Source: Trichuris trichiura
Lineage: Eukaryota; Nematoda; Enoplea; Trichinellida; Trichuridae
Length of the DNA: 64,000 nucleotides
Reading direction: 5' to 3'
NCBI GenBank assembly: GCA_037903355.1
Contig: JBAJFE010000023.1
Coordinates: forward strand, 1,674,001-1,738,000
This document shows, piece after piece, positions 23,521 to 35,773 of the stretch (positions within the stretch are counted from its first letter, which is position 1; each line of letters begins with the position of its first letter). The notes under the pieces are model-generated. The model was not told the DNA's origin and made no database searches. It worked only from the letters and a program-made list of their open reading frames with translations. Position numbers and translations under genes: made by a program.

Positions 23521-26381
23521 TTACTCGTTAAGCTTGAAGAACTGAGAATACATCAAAGCGGCCGCGTCGACCGCCTGGGCAACGCCAACAGTTTTTGCCG
23601 GATGCCTACACAGCAACACCGGAGTATAAATGAAAAGTACGTCTTCCCTCATCCATGAATGAATAGGATTCAATGCATTGAAGCGGTATTTTCTTTCCAT
23701 CGTTTTGTCAACCATATGAACTTCATTAATGCGAAGCTCTAAAGACTTTGCGGACAATGGCTCCCGCACCGTACCGCAAGCTTCTTCAGCGGCGGCCAAT
23801 GCACCCGCCGCCAACGAGGCGGCGCCATTCGACCAATCCGGACCTCGTGATGCCAACATATGAAAAGTTAAACTATGCACGTGAACACGTCTTAGACGAT
23901 AGTAACGTTGCTTTGAGGTCGAGTCGCCGCCCGGTCCGTAATGGAGTAGAAGCCAATTCAAAATTTCCGTCGCCTTATGAGGATGTATCGTTATAGACTT
24001 CATCGGAAAATGATCGGCGTAAGGGCCGCCTCCAACGTGACTTAGAATCATCAACTCTTGCTCGGACAACGTCAACGAGTCAACAAACGGTAACACCTGA
24101 AAATGAGCAACAGTTTTTAAAAAAGCTCAACAATCAGCGCGGCAATCATTCAAGCCAACTTTAGTCATAAACTTCTTGACAAAAGTCACATTCGACATAT
24201 GACCCAACTCCAAATGAATGGGCGTCTTTCGCTTGGCTTGATTCAAGTGACGTTTGATTAGCGTCAGCTTTTCTAGCCATAATTCCGTTGGTTGAAATTC
24301 GAGCAGATGCACGCCGGATAGTACGATCAAATCCGGACGAAATAGCGGTATTGTATTGAACAACATGTCAATAACAATACTACTGCCGCTAAGGGAAAAA
24401 AAAGCTACTTTGGCCACGTTGTCAGCAATGGAGTCGCTTTTACCTGAAATAGTCGTGCGACGTGATGAATCTGCTGTAGCCGGGTGCCACGTAGTCGCCC
24501 CAAGTTTCCCCGTATCGAAATTCCATGATAAGATGAATTTCGTCTCGAGGAATTATTGTGGAATTTTGCATAGAGACTCCCGGATGCAACAAGGCTTTAA
24601 GCTTTGGACCAATGGGACCAACAAGCAGCACTTTGACGCGCTCGAACTTGGACGCAATATTATTGGCAATTAGAGCGGCGTTCCCGCCAATAGCCGCCTG
24701 CAAAAATAAGCGCTGAGAAACAAAGGCTGACCGGTTACGCCTTAGGGCAATTCCATTTTTGGAAACGAATTTTGCCGCCTAGGCAGTAGCGGATGAAAAA
24801 GCGTGAGGGACTTTCAACCTCAGTAACAGTTGAATACAGCTTTTCTTAATGGATGCGTAACGTTTCATTCCGAAGCTTATCGTACGATACTTTCAAGTCG
24901 GAGGTAACAACAATGCCCTTCGGTCGAAGTGAATCGAATTGCCGCTCGGGAGAAAAGCACGAATTCAGGCAATTTCCCATCTGCTGAACATCAACGCGTT
25001 CAAAGCGTACGTTCAAAAAAAATTCAAACTTTTTTGTAGCTTCTTATAATGGCCTGTCAAAATTTTCTAACTTGTTTACATGAATACTGTGCAGCTTTTC
25101 AATAATCATTTGCTATTTCGTTACGACAAAAACAAATAACGACAAGACAATGAAGCATATTAGAGCTTCAAGTTTCTGTTGTTGAATAGCAACGCTAATA
25201 CAAACATGATGCGCAGGTAACAACCGTATAAAAGGCGCGTAAAGACAAGACAAAAGGAAAGCGCTGCGCTAGACAAATGTTTAGAAAATATACCGGTGCT
25301 TCTAAATTTTATCGCGACTTTACAACTTTCCGGCGGGAAATTTAAAAATACGTCAAAAGCTGCTTGCCGGAAAGCAAAAATAAAAGAAAAAAGCGACTTA
25401 CGTACTTTCCCTCCCGTTTATGCCTAAAGGATATTAAGGCACTGCTTTTTAACATCGAAATTTGAAAACCCGCTTCTGCATTTTGGTAACTTGAAAACTG
25501 TTAAGTTCAACAATAGGCAACTACAGTAGCCTTGTGACGCTGAAGAAAAAAGCAAATATGCATAATGAGCACCATCAAGGGCCATCTGAAAGCAGCATTC
25601 TTCTGCCGCGAAAGATAAAAAGGAGGGAAACCGTAAAATTCGCGCGCTGTGCAAAAAGGCACCTTGCTTTTGCTTTGTCTGTCTGGCATAAGGGATTTAA
25701 GGTCAGCTGTTAAGCGAGATTATGCCATTTTTTTTCTAAAAATTCCGAGCTTAAACGTAAATGCGTTGCTTACTTCCGAAGATGAAGCCTTGTTGTCTGC
25801 TTGGTTAACCAAATCGGTAAAGAGATCCGGATCGGATACGTAACGTTCGGCGGGAAGTCCACGGCTGAAGCTTAGCGAAAAGACTTCTTCAAGTTGTTGT
25901 ATTGTAGAGATGTCGTGGTGACTAGCAGCAATGCTTGGCATAACATTAAGGTCCGTCAACAATTTCGTGCCGGATACTATCAGATCAACGTCGCTGTTAA
26001 AGCTTAAATGATTAACAGTCATATTTGAATTGGCGGAAATGCAAAGTACATTTGCATATTAAGTCAAAAAAAAGAGAAAGAATTTTTTTAGACAAAATCA
26101 TTGGCAATAAGCTCCAAGTAAATGCATATACGTTTATGTACTTTTTTAGAAGAAATCGAACCAAAAAAGGAGGCAAACGAAGTAAGACGCACTCACCCAA
26201 CGAGAATTTTGGAAAATTTAACGGAAGGCACTTGCATCATTTTTTGCCAAGATGAAACGAGCGTTTCTTCCATGAACAGTATCTGCTTTCGATCGCGCTG
26301 CTTATAAATTCCGTACATGTAAGAAATGGCCGCGGCTATAAAGCCGGCGATCAAAAGACGATTCGGACTGCACAAAGTCAT
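23521..26381 (-). CDS. adpgk: ADP-dependent glucokinase family protein lacking the catalytic GxGD aspartate
   Basis: Five exons: 26197-26381, 25774-26002, 24444-24697, 24160-24388 and 23521-24096. All junctions are GT..AG and in phase, giving 490 residues (human ADPGK is 497). ADPGK is an ER-linked enzyme that phosphorylates glucose with ADP. Visible features are an N-terminal hydrophobic anchor (LLIAGFIAAAISYMYGI), FNSDVDLIVSG, IGGNAALIAN, VGPIGPKL, RPDLIVLSG, HLELGHMSN, LSEQELMIL and TPVLLCRHP. At the C-terminus the family reads VGLGD, where Asp is the catalytic base (Asp481 in human). Here it reads VGVAQ (residues 469-473), so the second Gly and the Asp are gone while the frame and flanks stay intact. 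The protein may be a pseudoenzyme. The donor of exon 4 (GTTGGC) is weak. The 1.08-kb second intron holds nothing recognised. Transcribed divergently from GRASP. Confidence 0.92.
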
Positions 26382-27665
26382 TGCAAGAAGTCACCCTTGT
26401 TCGAATATCGTTCTTCCAGCAAAGTAGCAGTCACCTAAGTTTGCCTGACAAATGACAGCATGTAACAAACAGGTTTCAGGCGTGAAAACCAGTTGGAAAA
26501 GAACGCGAACAAAAAACTACGCCTTCCGCTTTCACGCGTAATTCTAGTTTTTGTTTTTTAAATTGATCAGACAAAACTGCTGCAACTACGCTCCGAAACT
26601 AACGTTGACTGGCAACCTGACCACCCGTATCGACGCGGCGTAAAGGAAAAGAACATCTGCGAGTGAAAAGCGGAACGAACCCTCTGGTGCGATTTTAAGT
26701 TGAAATCAACAATCCGGAATGACGAACATATCACCCCAAGGCGACATAGATACGGAAAACATTCATACTGTTTTGAATTAAAGCATCGATAGGTTCGCTT
26801 AAGCTTATCCTACTGTCTAATGAAATACAAGTAGTTTGTTCGCTTGAAAAAGCTCTAAATGCCAGGCAGTTAACCTTTGCGTTGACAAAATTTAATTTTT
26901 TAAAAATTTGCACCATCACGGCTGCTCCCGCCTTGCAGCAAAGCGATCCGGCTCATTTCCAGATTTTTCATTCGTGCGACGGCGCTCCAGTTTGCCTACG
27001 CCGGTGTTCGGACGATAAATTAGTAATAATTATTATTTTTTGCTTTGCCGATTTTTGTTAGCGTGACGGAATTTCGCATCACATCGCTCCAACGTCGAAA
27101 CAATTGAGTTAATGTCTTTTGTACTAGCAAAACTTGTAAATCCATTACCGCATTACAGTACGAACAATAAAAAAGAATCAAAGCACGACTTGTATCTATC
27201 TTCGAAGCGCCTATTCGATAAAAATTAAAATGCGCTTTAAACGTGGGAATTTTTTTAGCGTAATTGTTTTTTTTTTCAGCTGACGCTTAGTTTTGTGATG
27301 TTTCGTCTTTCCTTGACAAAGTTGTCCCTCCAGGCGCAAATCATATCGGTAAGATGCAATCTCTCTGCCTAACCGAGTGGCAAGTTCTGCACACTTCTGT
27401 TACCTGTGAAGAATTTTGTCACGCGGAATACATCTGCCTCCTTTGGCGAGGTTTTAAGGGAAGTGCAATTTTGCGTTTTGAAAAATTTAAGATTCATCGA
27501 ACGCAAGTTATTTTCCTTTGTTCGCGCGCGCACGAGAGCGTCCATAAAGCTCTAATTGTTTAAGCAACTTACCGTAGTTTTACTTAGCCTGGAAATCATT
27601 TAGTTTACTGTATACACGTTATATCGTTATCAATCTCGTTCGTTAAGGCGGCGTCGTTGTTCGCG
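26382..27665. other. Divergent spacer between ADPGK and GRASP
   Basis: 1.28 kb between two opposite start codons, so it must hold both promoters unless non-coding first exons exist. AT-rich, no gene recognised. The open frame at 27354-27563 is unsupported. Confidence 0.45.
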
Positions 27666-30374
27666 ATGGGAAACCAGCAAGGTATGCCTATACCAGGAGG
27701 TGGAACTGAAGGATATCACGTTTTAAGAGTAAGTGAAATGTCGGAATTTAAGAAAACAAGGTTTTATATGCCCTTGCAATTGTTAGTTGTCGAATGCAGC
27801 GTTTGTGTGCTCGCATATTTTGTGACTTCTGTTGGCGTATAAGCTGCCTTTGCACTGTCCCTGCATTTGTTTTTCTTCTTGAATCTATGCTAAAAAATTA
27901 ATGCTCTGTCTTTAAGCGCTTAAGATGAGCATATTTTTGCGTTTAGGTTCAAGAAAACTCGCCAGGACAACAAGCTGGGCTTGAAGCATTTTTTGACTTT
28001 ATAGTAGCCATTGGCAACCAACGGCTGGTAAGAAATGCGGGTTATTATTTTTCTATTTTGTACTTTTCTTTTCTCAAAGGATCAAGACAACGACACATTG
28101 CGTGAAATATTGAAGCAGCACGTTGAGAGGCCGCTTGAGATGACAGTATACAATAGCAAAACGCAGAATGTTCGTCAAACTCAAATAGTGCCGTCTCAGA
28201 GCTGGGGCGGTCAGGGTCTACTGGGTGTTTCAATTCGTTTTTGTTCCTTCGAAGGGGCAAATCAAAATATCTGGCACGTTTTAGTACGTTATATAGTTAT
28301 CATTGATCCGTAATTTTGTAATGACATCCATTTAGAAAGTGCAACCAAATTCACCGGCAGCCATTGCCGGTTTATGCTCCAATTCGGACTACATACTAGG
28401 TGGAGAATCGTCCTTGGATGAGGTAAAGCGTTGACCATTTTTTTAATTAGAATTTATTCCTAAAAGCGTTGTCCAAAAGTTTGCTTATATGATACCTGGG
28501 TAAAATTGTAAACTTAGGCTTATATGTAAATAATTTGTTCAAGTAATGTCCCTGAAGATCAAAGCGTACTGTAGTCCCCCAACTTTCTAATCTTGCGCTT
28601 AGGTGATTAGTCAAAATGTCCCAGCTTATTCTTGCGGATTTGCTTTTCGGAATTTTATTTTTACAGGATATTCTCGGTTGCAGGTAAGTTTTTAAATTTT
28701 CCAGTTTTAGACACTTTATTTTCAAAAGACTACCCGTTACGGCCAAATGATTCCCGTAATCCCATCTTTGGGATTTTCGGTCGGTCCCCTAGCAGCAACC
28801 CTGGAAACTTGGCCCCACTCTAACAATACGATCGCTCGCCGAGTTGTAAAACTTGAGCTGCTAAATATTTTAATTTTTCCTTTTTTTTATAATTCAAATC
28901 ATGTCCGTGCTGCGAGGGCGTCGCTCTCTTTAAAAAGGCTGTCGATCTTTAAGAAGTTGTTTGACCATTGAAATGTAGAAACTAAAAAGCTGAATGAGCT
29001 TCACTCATTCACGAAAAAAGCTGAATGAATTTCGCTCATTCACAAGAAAAGCTGAATGAACTTCGCTCATTCATGAAAAAAGCTGAATGAACTGCACTCA
29101 TTCACGAAAAAAGCTGAATGAACATCGTTTAGTCGTGTCTTGCGTAATTGTTGTTTACGTTTAGACGAACGATTTGATATCTTTGATTCAGTCGAGCGGT
29201 GGAAAACCGTTGAAGCTGAATGTCTACAATGTGGACACCGATTCCGTTCGCGAAGTCACGCTCGTACCGAATAGTGCCTGGGGCGGTGAAGGCAGGTATG
29301 TATTGAATGAGCTATTTTTTTTGTCTACTCTTTCTCCCGTCAACTTCATTCATTCAGCATTGGATGCGACATCGCTTTTGGATATTTACATCGTATTCCG
29401 GCTTTCGTCGATCGCTCAAAGGTGCCAAAGGCGGCTAATGCGGATAAGGCATCCAAACCGGCGGCAGTTGAGGCGCCGGATGCTCCCAGTGTTGTTGGTC
29501 TATTGAAGACACCCTCTCCGAGTCTCCCGATTAGCAATGCAAAGCCTATTCTGAATGCTCCGACCATTCCGGCTTCGGCTAGTATGTCAGTTGCATCTAG
29601 CGTAGTTACCGTGGCGGTTAGCTCAACTTCCGTCCCCGCATCCAATGGCGTTCCAAGTGTCCATCACAAGCCAGTAGAATCTGTTTTGAAAACGGAAGCT
29701 CAACCGATCGTTGCAACAGGGGAACCTCCCACTTTAAAGGATATTCGACCGCCCGGAGTGGCTGCTTTTGGTAGTGCGGCGGGTGCGTATCCGCAGTATT
29801 TTTCCGGCGCTCCATTTGCGGCTACAACGATGCCAGTTTGCCAGACAACTTGCTCGATGACCAATCCATCAGTTTTGGCCACCGTTCCACCAACCGTGCC
29901 ATTCATGCCGCCTGGAGTACTACCTCCAAGTAGAAAGGCGTCCATTCATTTTTTTCTCTCACTGATAAGATGTCCATTCAGGTCAAGCTGGAGTAGCCGG
30001 TTTGCAGGCTCCACTATTTCCCAACTTCTACGCTTCACCACCAGCTAACAGTCGTCCTCCATTCGTTACAACTATTCCGACTGCTGCTGCCAGCGCGACT
30101 GTGCCGCCAATGAGTATTAGATGAGTTTTAGTCGTTGCATTGAACTTTACCTTAAAACTTTAGTTCACGGATATCCCATTGCAACTTCAACGAACTTGCA
30201 GGTTCCTTTGGGTATACCGCCCACACTGCCGCCATTTCAAAGAGCGCGTGCTCCTGGTGCGTGGATGTCTTCGTTAATATCGAATATGTGCTTGTTATTC
30301 ATAATTTTTTTACAGGCTTCGTTCCCGTATATCCCCCAACATCCATGCAACCATCCAACGTGGACATTAGGTGA
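27666..30374 (+). CDS. gorasp: Golgi reassembly stacking protein (GRASP55/65 family)
   Basis: Nine exons: 27666-27728, 27947-28027, 28080-28283, 28336-28422, 29165-29295, 29358-29929, 29982-30113, 30164-30256 and 30316-30374. All are in phase with GT..AG introns, giving 473 residues. GRASPs tether Golgi cisternae from the cytosolic face. The start MGNQQG puts Gly at position 2, the myristoylation site that attaches GRASPs to membrane. PDZ1 (to about residue 116) contains [14 protein letters not shown] and [19 protein letters not shown]2 (about 117-215) contains [26 protein letters not shown] and GYLHRIP. The rest is a Pro/Ser/Ala-rich regulatory tail, usually phosphorylated in mitosis in this family. 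Intron 4 carries a 31-bp tandem repeat. Divergent from ADPGK; SMU1 begins 259 bp downstream on the same strand. Confidence 0.95.
28987..29128 (+). repeat. 31-bp tandem repeat of hairpin-forming units
   Basis: Five units, the last one partial, start at 28987, 29018, 29049, 29080 and 29111, an exact 31-bp period. Each unit contains CTGAATGA followed a few bases later by TCATTCA, so every monomer can fold into a small hairpin. It lies in intron 4 of the GRASP gene, about 40 bp before the acceptor of exon 5. Confidence 0.95.
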
Positions 30375-30633
30375 TGGACAGCCGGGAAATGTTGCGCGCC
30401 GTATTTGCGCTTGAAGCGCGTACTCAATGATCTTTTCAAACCAATTTCGTTGTCGGTGTCTGCGTTTGGTTGGTTGTAGCCGCTTCCCAGCATTCATCAT
30501 TTTTCCAGAATGAACATTCTCTCTTTTCCGCTATTGTTCGTTCCAACATTGCGTAAATGCGTTCGCGTTATTTTTTGAATAATGACATTCGTCCGACGAG
30601 TATTCGTAAGCGTATTTTCAGAGTTGGAAGTCA

Positions 30634-33600
30634 ATGACGACCATAGAAATTGAAGCTACGGAGTAAGCGTTGCGGTCGCGTACACACGTTCAGCCGTATT
30701 CATTCATCTTTTGCAGCATAATTTGCCTAATTCAGCAGTTTTTGAAAGAGCACAATCTTCCGAACAGCTTAAGAGCGGTGCAAGTAAATTTCACTTTGCT
30801 ACGTCTATGTTTTCAATGTATGTTTAACCCAATTGTGAATAGGAGGAGACGGGCATATCAATGAATACTGTGGATAGTATTGAGTCATTCGTATCCGATA
30901 TCCATGCAGGCCATTGGGATACCGTACTGAAGGCGATACAGCCGCTGAAAATTCCGGCGGCAAAACTGGTCGACCTGTACGAGCAGGTAGAAATCAAAGG
31001 GGCGCATTTTTTGCTCGTTTATCGATTGCCATTTGCAGATAATCATTGAGTTGATAGAAATTCGAGAATTCGGCACTGCAAGGTTGCTGATGCGCCAAAC
31101 CGAACCGATGCTTCAGCTGAAGCAAAGCGACCCTGAGCGCTACGTCCATTTGGAAAATATGCTATCGAAAACCTATTACGATTCGAGAGAGGTAAATGTG
31201 CAAAAATCAATTTTTACCAATTTAGGGCTATTTAAAATCTGACGACTACCAAATATCCCTAAGACATTTTTGCCGCGACGCGCTTGTATGAACTAAAGAC
31301 TAAGCGTTATGTTCAGATATGTTTGCTGTCGAAAATACGGGAAACAATTTTGACAGAGTTTTCGGGATAAGTGTAATCCCGAAAACGTCGAGGAATAAAA
31401 GTGCATTTACAGCTTGGGTCCGTATGTAAAAAGCCATATTTTCGGTAATTGGTCTTAAGGGGAAATAATTGTATTTTGCTTGTTGTGAAAACGCTTTAAT
31501 TTGACGTAGCTTTCGGGATTCGATCTTTTCCCGCCTTTAGCGTCTAAACCAGTGGTTAAATGTGCGGTACCGTTCCGTTACGGCTGCCAACTATAAAAGG
31601 AAATTTGTAGGCGCGGTCGGATGAAAACTTACCCATTTTTTAAAACAACGGACGCGAAGCGAAAATTACTACAACCCACCGTATCCTTCGGGATGTCTTT
31701 TAAGCTGGTCCGAAAACATCGTAAATTCCATTCCATTATATCACGTTTAATAGCTTTGTTGCACCCTATGGAAAGTACCCCTTTAATTTTTCTAACTTGA
31801 ACATCTTTCATGGTACTGTATTTTTTGTTTTCTAACTCAAACTCCAACAAACAACAACTTTTCAAACCTCTCTCTGTTTTGTTCATTACTTTTTTTTGAC
31901 TGGTCAATTCAAGTTCGGACTCGCCAAGAATGTTCGTATATGCAAATCTGGTAACTTTGGTGAATGTACGAAAAATCGGCATTCCAGCGCAGCCTACGCA
32001 ATCTGCGGTGTTTGCTAGTGCTTCTCTAACTGGCATTCCATTGTTACGATTAATAAAATTCTTCCGCTTAACGTAAAATGCATTTTTGACTGTCCTGATG
32101 CGCACATGTGTTTGGTGATGCTGTGTTTCCGTTTGCAGCTTTTCGGGAAGGCGCGCGAGTGTACTGCGGCTTCTCGCTTCACTTTCGCAACGGAATAATA
32201 GCGGTAAAAGCCTCGGCCGCAGTAGCGGGGATTTGAAAACAAAAATACAGTACCATGAAAGATGTTCAAGTTAGAAAAATTAAAAAAGTACTTTGCATAG
32301 GGTGCAACGAAGCCTTTAAACGTGATATCATGGAATGGAGTTTAGCGCGTTACAGACAAACATCGTAAATCGTACGAGCAGCAGTTGCTCGTATAAAAGA
32401 ACTTTTGGGGCTTTAGACTTTGGATGTTTGAACATTTTGAGATAAATATTTCAGGAAAAACTTAAAGAATTTCTCGACAGATCTGTTTCGCTTTGCTTTA
32501 CGTTCAATGTGCTTTAGCTTTTAAAAAATAGATTATTGTCGCGTGACTGCGCGTACCAAGTTTGAGCTCTTTCATTGAAGCGTTGCGTGGGTTGTCATAA
32601 TGCGTGTATGTTTAGCACTGCTGCGTGCATCGGAATGGACAATTTTTGACTATATGCAAAATTTTCAAGGTGTATCCGACTTCGGCTAACAAAGAGAAGC
32701 GGCGAGCTGCTATTGCTTCCGCTCTGTCCAGAGAAGTGACCGTAGTACCGCCTTCTCGATTGGTAACATTGCTGACACAGTCGTTGAAATGGCAGCAACG
32801 TCAAGGACTTCTACCACCGGGCACTCAGATAGACTTATTTCGAGGCAAGGTGGCGCTGCGACCTGAGGAAGAGGAAACTTTCCCAAGACAGCTGTCATTG
32901 GTCATTAAGGTATGCTTATTGAGTTGCCCTGTTTTATTTATTGAAAAGAAAGAATCGTTTCAGTTTGGCAAGTTGTCTCATCCGGAATGCGCTATATTTT
33001 CACCGGATGGTCAGTACTTGGTTACCGGAAGCGTTGATGGCTTCATTGAAGTGTGGAATTATTTGAACGGCAAATTGAGAAAAGATCTGAAGTATCAAGC
33101 TCGCGTAACATATACACAGCCATATATGATTATTGGCCAAATTCGAATGTGCTTCGATTGTTTAGGATAATTTTATGATGATGGAAGACGCGGTAGTATG
33201 TTTAGCGTTCAGCAGAGACTCCGAGCTGCTTGCGTCAGGTTCGAAGGACGGCGAAATAAAGGCATTGCGATGAGCGCCCGCACTAAATTCTTTAGCGTTT
33301 TTTACGCCTCATTTCAGATATGGAAAATAATGTCGGGTCAATGTATACGTCGTTTCGCCCGCGCTCACACCAAATGCGTCACTAGTATGCAATTCAACAA
33401 AGACAATACGCAGATCCTCTCTTCCTCTTACGACATGAAGGTCAGGTAAGCAGGCTTCAAATCTGCGATGTGTGCAAGCTTAATAATTTTGAAATTCGCC
33501 TTGCCAGAATTCACGGACTTCGAAATGGAAAATTGCTGAAAGATTTCCGCGGCCACGAGTCGATGGTCAATTGCGCTATGTTTGCTCAAGATGATCACTA

Positions 33601-35598
33601 CGTGCTTTCCGGCGCCTGCGACGGATCGATAAAATTGTGGAGCACAAGGGTAACTTTTTTTTGTGTATAATTTTCCAATTTACTTTTTGATTCCGCACCT
33701 AACAAGTATGTCTCAACGTGACGCAACTGGCAGAGTTTTGAATATTCGCTCCGTCGCGCCGTAAGTGCTCTAATGCAAAATTTCATTTTTCGCTGCCGTA
33801 CACGTTCTGCGCAGCCGTTAACTCATTTTGCCGTAGATAAAAGATCAGCGTTCCTTCTGTTAGGTTTTCGGTATTCTTTGTCATTGCTGCCAACCTCCTC
33901 ACTTTGCAAACTCGAATGCGGCATTTTGCTTCCACTAACGCGGGTTTAATATGCTTTTACGTTGCGCTGAATCAAAGAACGACCGTACGAGGCGCTTATT
34001 GTGAGCTAATTTCAAAGATAGCGCCTTTTATGCTCTTAACCTTCCAACGATACAGTAAGCAAAGGAATTCAGGTACATTTATGCGTAAATACCGCTATAA
34101 CGTTCTTTTCTTACCCAAGCCAAAGCCGAAGTGTAGTTGCATATTTACATTTAGGCTTAGGTAAGATCAGAGCGTTCAGCAGGTTTTTGGCATTTTTTCC
34201 AAAAATGCACCCGCTTTCCGTCGGCTGTTATGGCTTTGGAGGACAAATAGCGCAAAAGCCACCAAAAGTCTTAGTATGATGCGCGCTGTAAGAAGCCTTA
34301 ACGATTCGCAGAAAGTTTTGTAAGAGTAGAAGTTACTCGGTAGACTTACTGCGTTGTTGTAAAGACGGTCCTGTAAACCCCATAAAATCACCCTATGCGC
34401 GGCTACTAGAAAGTAAAAATCGCGTATAGTCTATCGACTGTCTGTTTGCTGTTATTGACTTTTGCATGATGGCGTTTCGGCGCTAAGTAAAAACGAAAGT
34501 TTGATTGCAATGGATTTATTTTAAATTTTTATTCCCAATCATCCTGCGCATCTGAAATATAATTGATACAGTACATCGAAGCTCAACTTAAGCGCTTTTG
34601 AAAAAATGTCGGCGTTCGGAAGGAACTGTTCGCCATTGGACTATGTATTTGTATACTTTTCGCGAGCGCGCTCGTTGCGAAAGGTACTTGAAAATCATTA
34701 AAATAAGTAGACGAAACTTCGTAATTTATTCACGCCTTTGTTGCGGAAAAATTACAGAGCGTTTTGACGCTGTCCGCTCGCGTCTTGAACGTTGAATGTA
34801 CGCGTAGCATGAAGAAAAAATAGAAATAAATATTATTATATAAAATGATCAAAGTAAACACTACTTTCTCAAGCAATCCTAATCTTCATTGATGAGATGA
34901 TTTTTTGCCTGCTATTAAAGGTGGGATAATCTCAACTTCTGAAAGCGAATTCAATTTTCTTGCGCCAAAACTGGTTTCGAAATATTTGCATTTATTTTTT
35001 CGTCTTTACGCTATGGCGGTAGCCCGTTTGCGTGCGTTTATTCTGCCTGTTTAGACCGGCGAATCTGTGAATACATACCGACGACTTGGCGGCGTCCTTT
35101 TGGCCGACTTGAGCATTTTGGCTATGATTCCGTTTTCAAAAAATCCGGATCACGTGATTGTTTGCAACAAGTCGTCCGTAGTAACAATAATCAATATGCA
35201 AGGTCAGGTAAGAAGGGCATCGGTTTGCATTGCCATTTATTCCTCTCCGCTGCTGCAAGTCCCCATCGTCGTTGTTGTTGTTGTAGACAGTACGCAGTTT
35301 GGCAAGCGGTCGGCGGGAAGGAGGCGACTTTGTCTGTTGTTGCGTATCTCCGCACGGCGATTGGATCTACTGCGTAGGCGAGGATCATACGCTGTATTGT
35401 TTCAGTACGGCAAAAGCTCAGCTGGAAAGTACAATGCTCGTACGTGTTACATTGGATTTTTCAAGCAACAATATATACCTCATTTAACGATATTGTCAGG
35501 TTCACGAAGCAGACGTAATTGGCCTCTGCCATCATCCGCATCAGAATCTCGTTGCTACATTTTCCACCGACGGATTGCTTAAGCTATGGACGCCTTGA
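30634..35598 (+). CDS. smu1: WD40-repeat spliceosomal protein SMU1
   Basis: Twelve exons: 30634-30662, 30717-30783, 30843-30986, 31039-31191, 32670-32909, 32964-33104, 33166-33261, 33318-33445, 33508-33649, 35055-35207, 35287-35439 and 35500-35598. All join in phase to 514 residues (human SMU1 is 513). SMU1 works with RED in the pre-B spliceosome and affects splice-site choice. Visible parts are an N-terminal LisH (residues about 6-38, [14 protein letters not shown]), a CTLH region ([19 protein letters not shown]), the linker [12 protein letters not shown] and [11 protein letters not shown], then WD repeats ([65 protein letters not shown]). Intron 7 (33262-33317) begins with GC rather than GT. 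Intron 4 (1.48 kb) holds a foldback repeat and intron 9 (1.4 kb) a TTAGGC hairpin. Convergent with the ZP gene, 175 bp between stops. Confidence 0.96.
31715..32370. repeat. Foldback repeat in SMU1 intron 4
   Basis: Two arms of about 105 bp, 31724-31826 and 32241-32345, are inverted copies of each other with a dozen or so differences. They enclose about 410 bp without a recognised gene. A 12-bp direct repeat (AACATCGTAAAT at about 31715-31726 and 32359-32370) lies outside the arms and may be a target-site duplication, but it is not symmetric with the arm ends. Both arms, read outward, contain a [14 protein letters not shown] and GCN-A-KRDIMEW-like open stretch. The 158-codon frame at 31629-32105 runs from the interior through this arm into the flank and is not called as a gene. 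Confidence 0.7.
34109..34166. repeat. TTAGGC-containing hairpin in SMU1 intron 9
   Basis: CTTACCCAAGCC on the left pairs with a right arm containing TTTAGGCTTAGGTAAG. Similar hairpins occur at about 43075-43132, 54846-54893 and 58837-58887. Confidence 0.6.
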
Positions 35599-35773
35599 TA
35601 CATTTTCCCGCCTTCGCAATGTTTATAATTTACTTCAGAACCTGTTCGCAACTACACGTATAATATATTCACGTTATGAATTTAAAAAAAAAATTAACGA
35701 CAAAATGACAGTGTATCGATTAAGTAAAAGTAAGTGTGCCACTTAAGCAGGCATTGTCCGCCGCAATGTGTAG

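Noticed and set aside
23558..23571. GCGGCCGC followed by GTCGAC (NotI plus SalI), as in cloning adaptors, beside the altered ADPGK motif
   Set aside because: The bases read through in frame as conserved C-terminal ADPGK codons (the AVDAAAL segment), so this is most likely genuine coding sequence and not vector. Still worth knowing when the GVAQ substitution is verified.
29346..29945. Antisense frames opposite GRASP exon 6
   Set aside because: Mirror of the Pro/Ala/Ser-rich GRASP tail; the sense strand aligns with GRASP.
31353..31378. CCCGAAAA-type hairpin resembling the ribozyme GAAA segment
   Set aside because: There is no CUGANGA box at the required position; it is a simple inverted repeat in SMU1 intron 4.
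31629..32105. 158-codon minus-strand frame in SMU1 intron 4
   Set aside because: It runs from the interior through one arm of a foldback repeat into the flank. The arm is duplicated in reverse nearby, so the frame is probably fortuitous.
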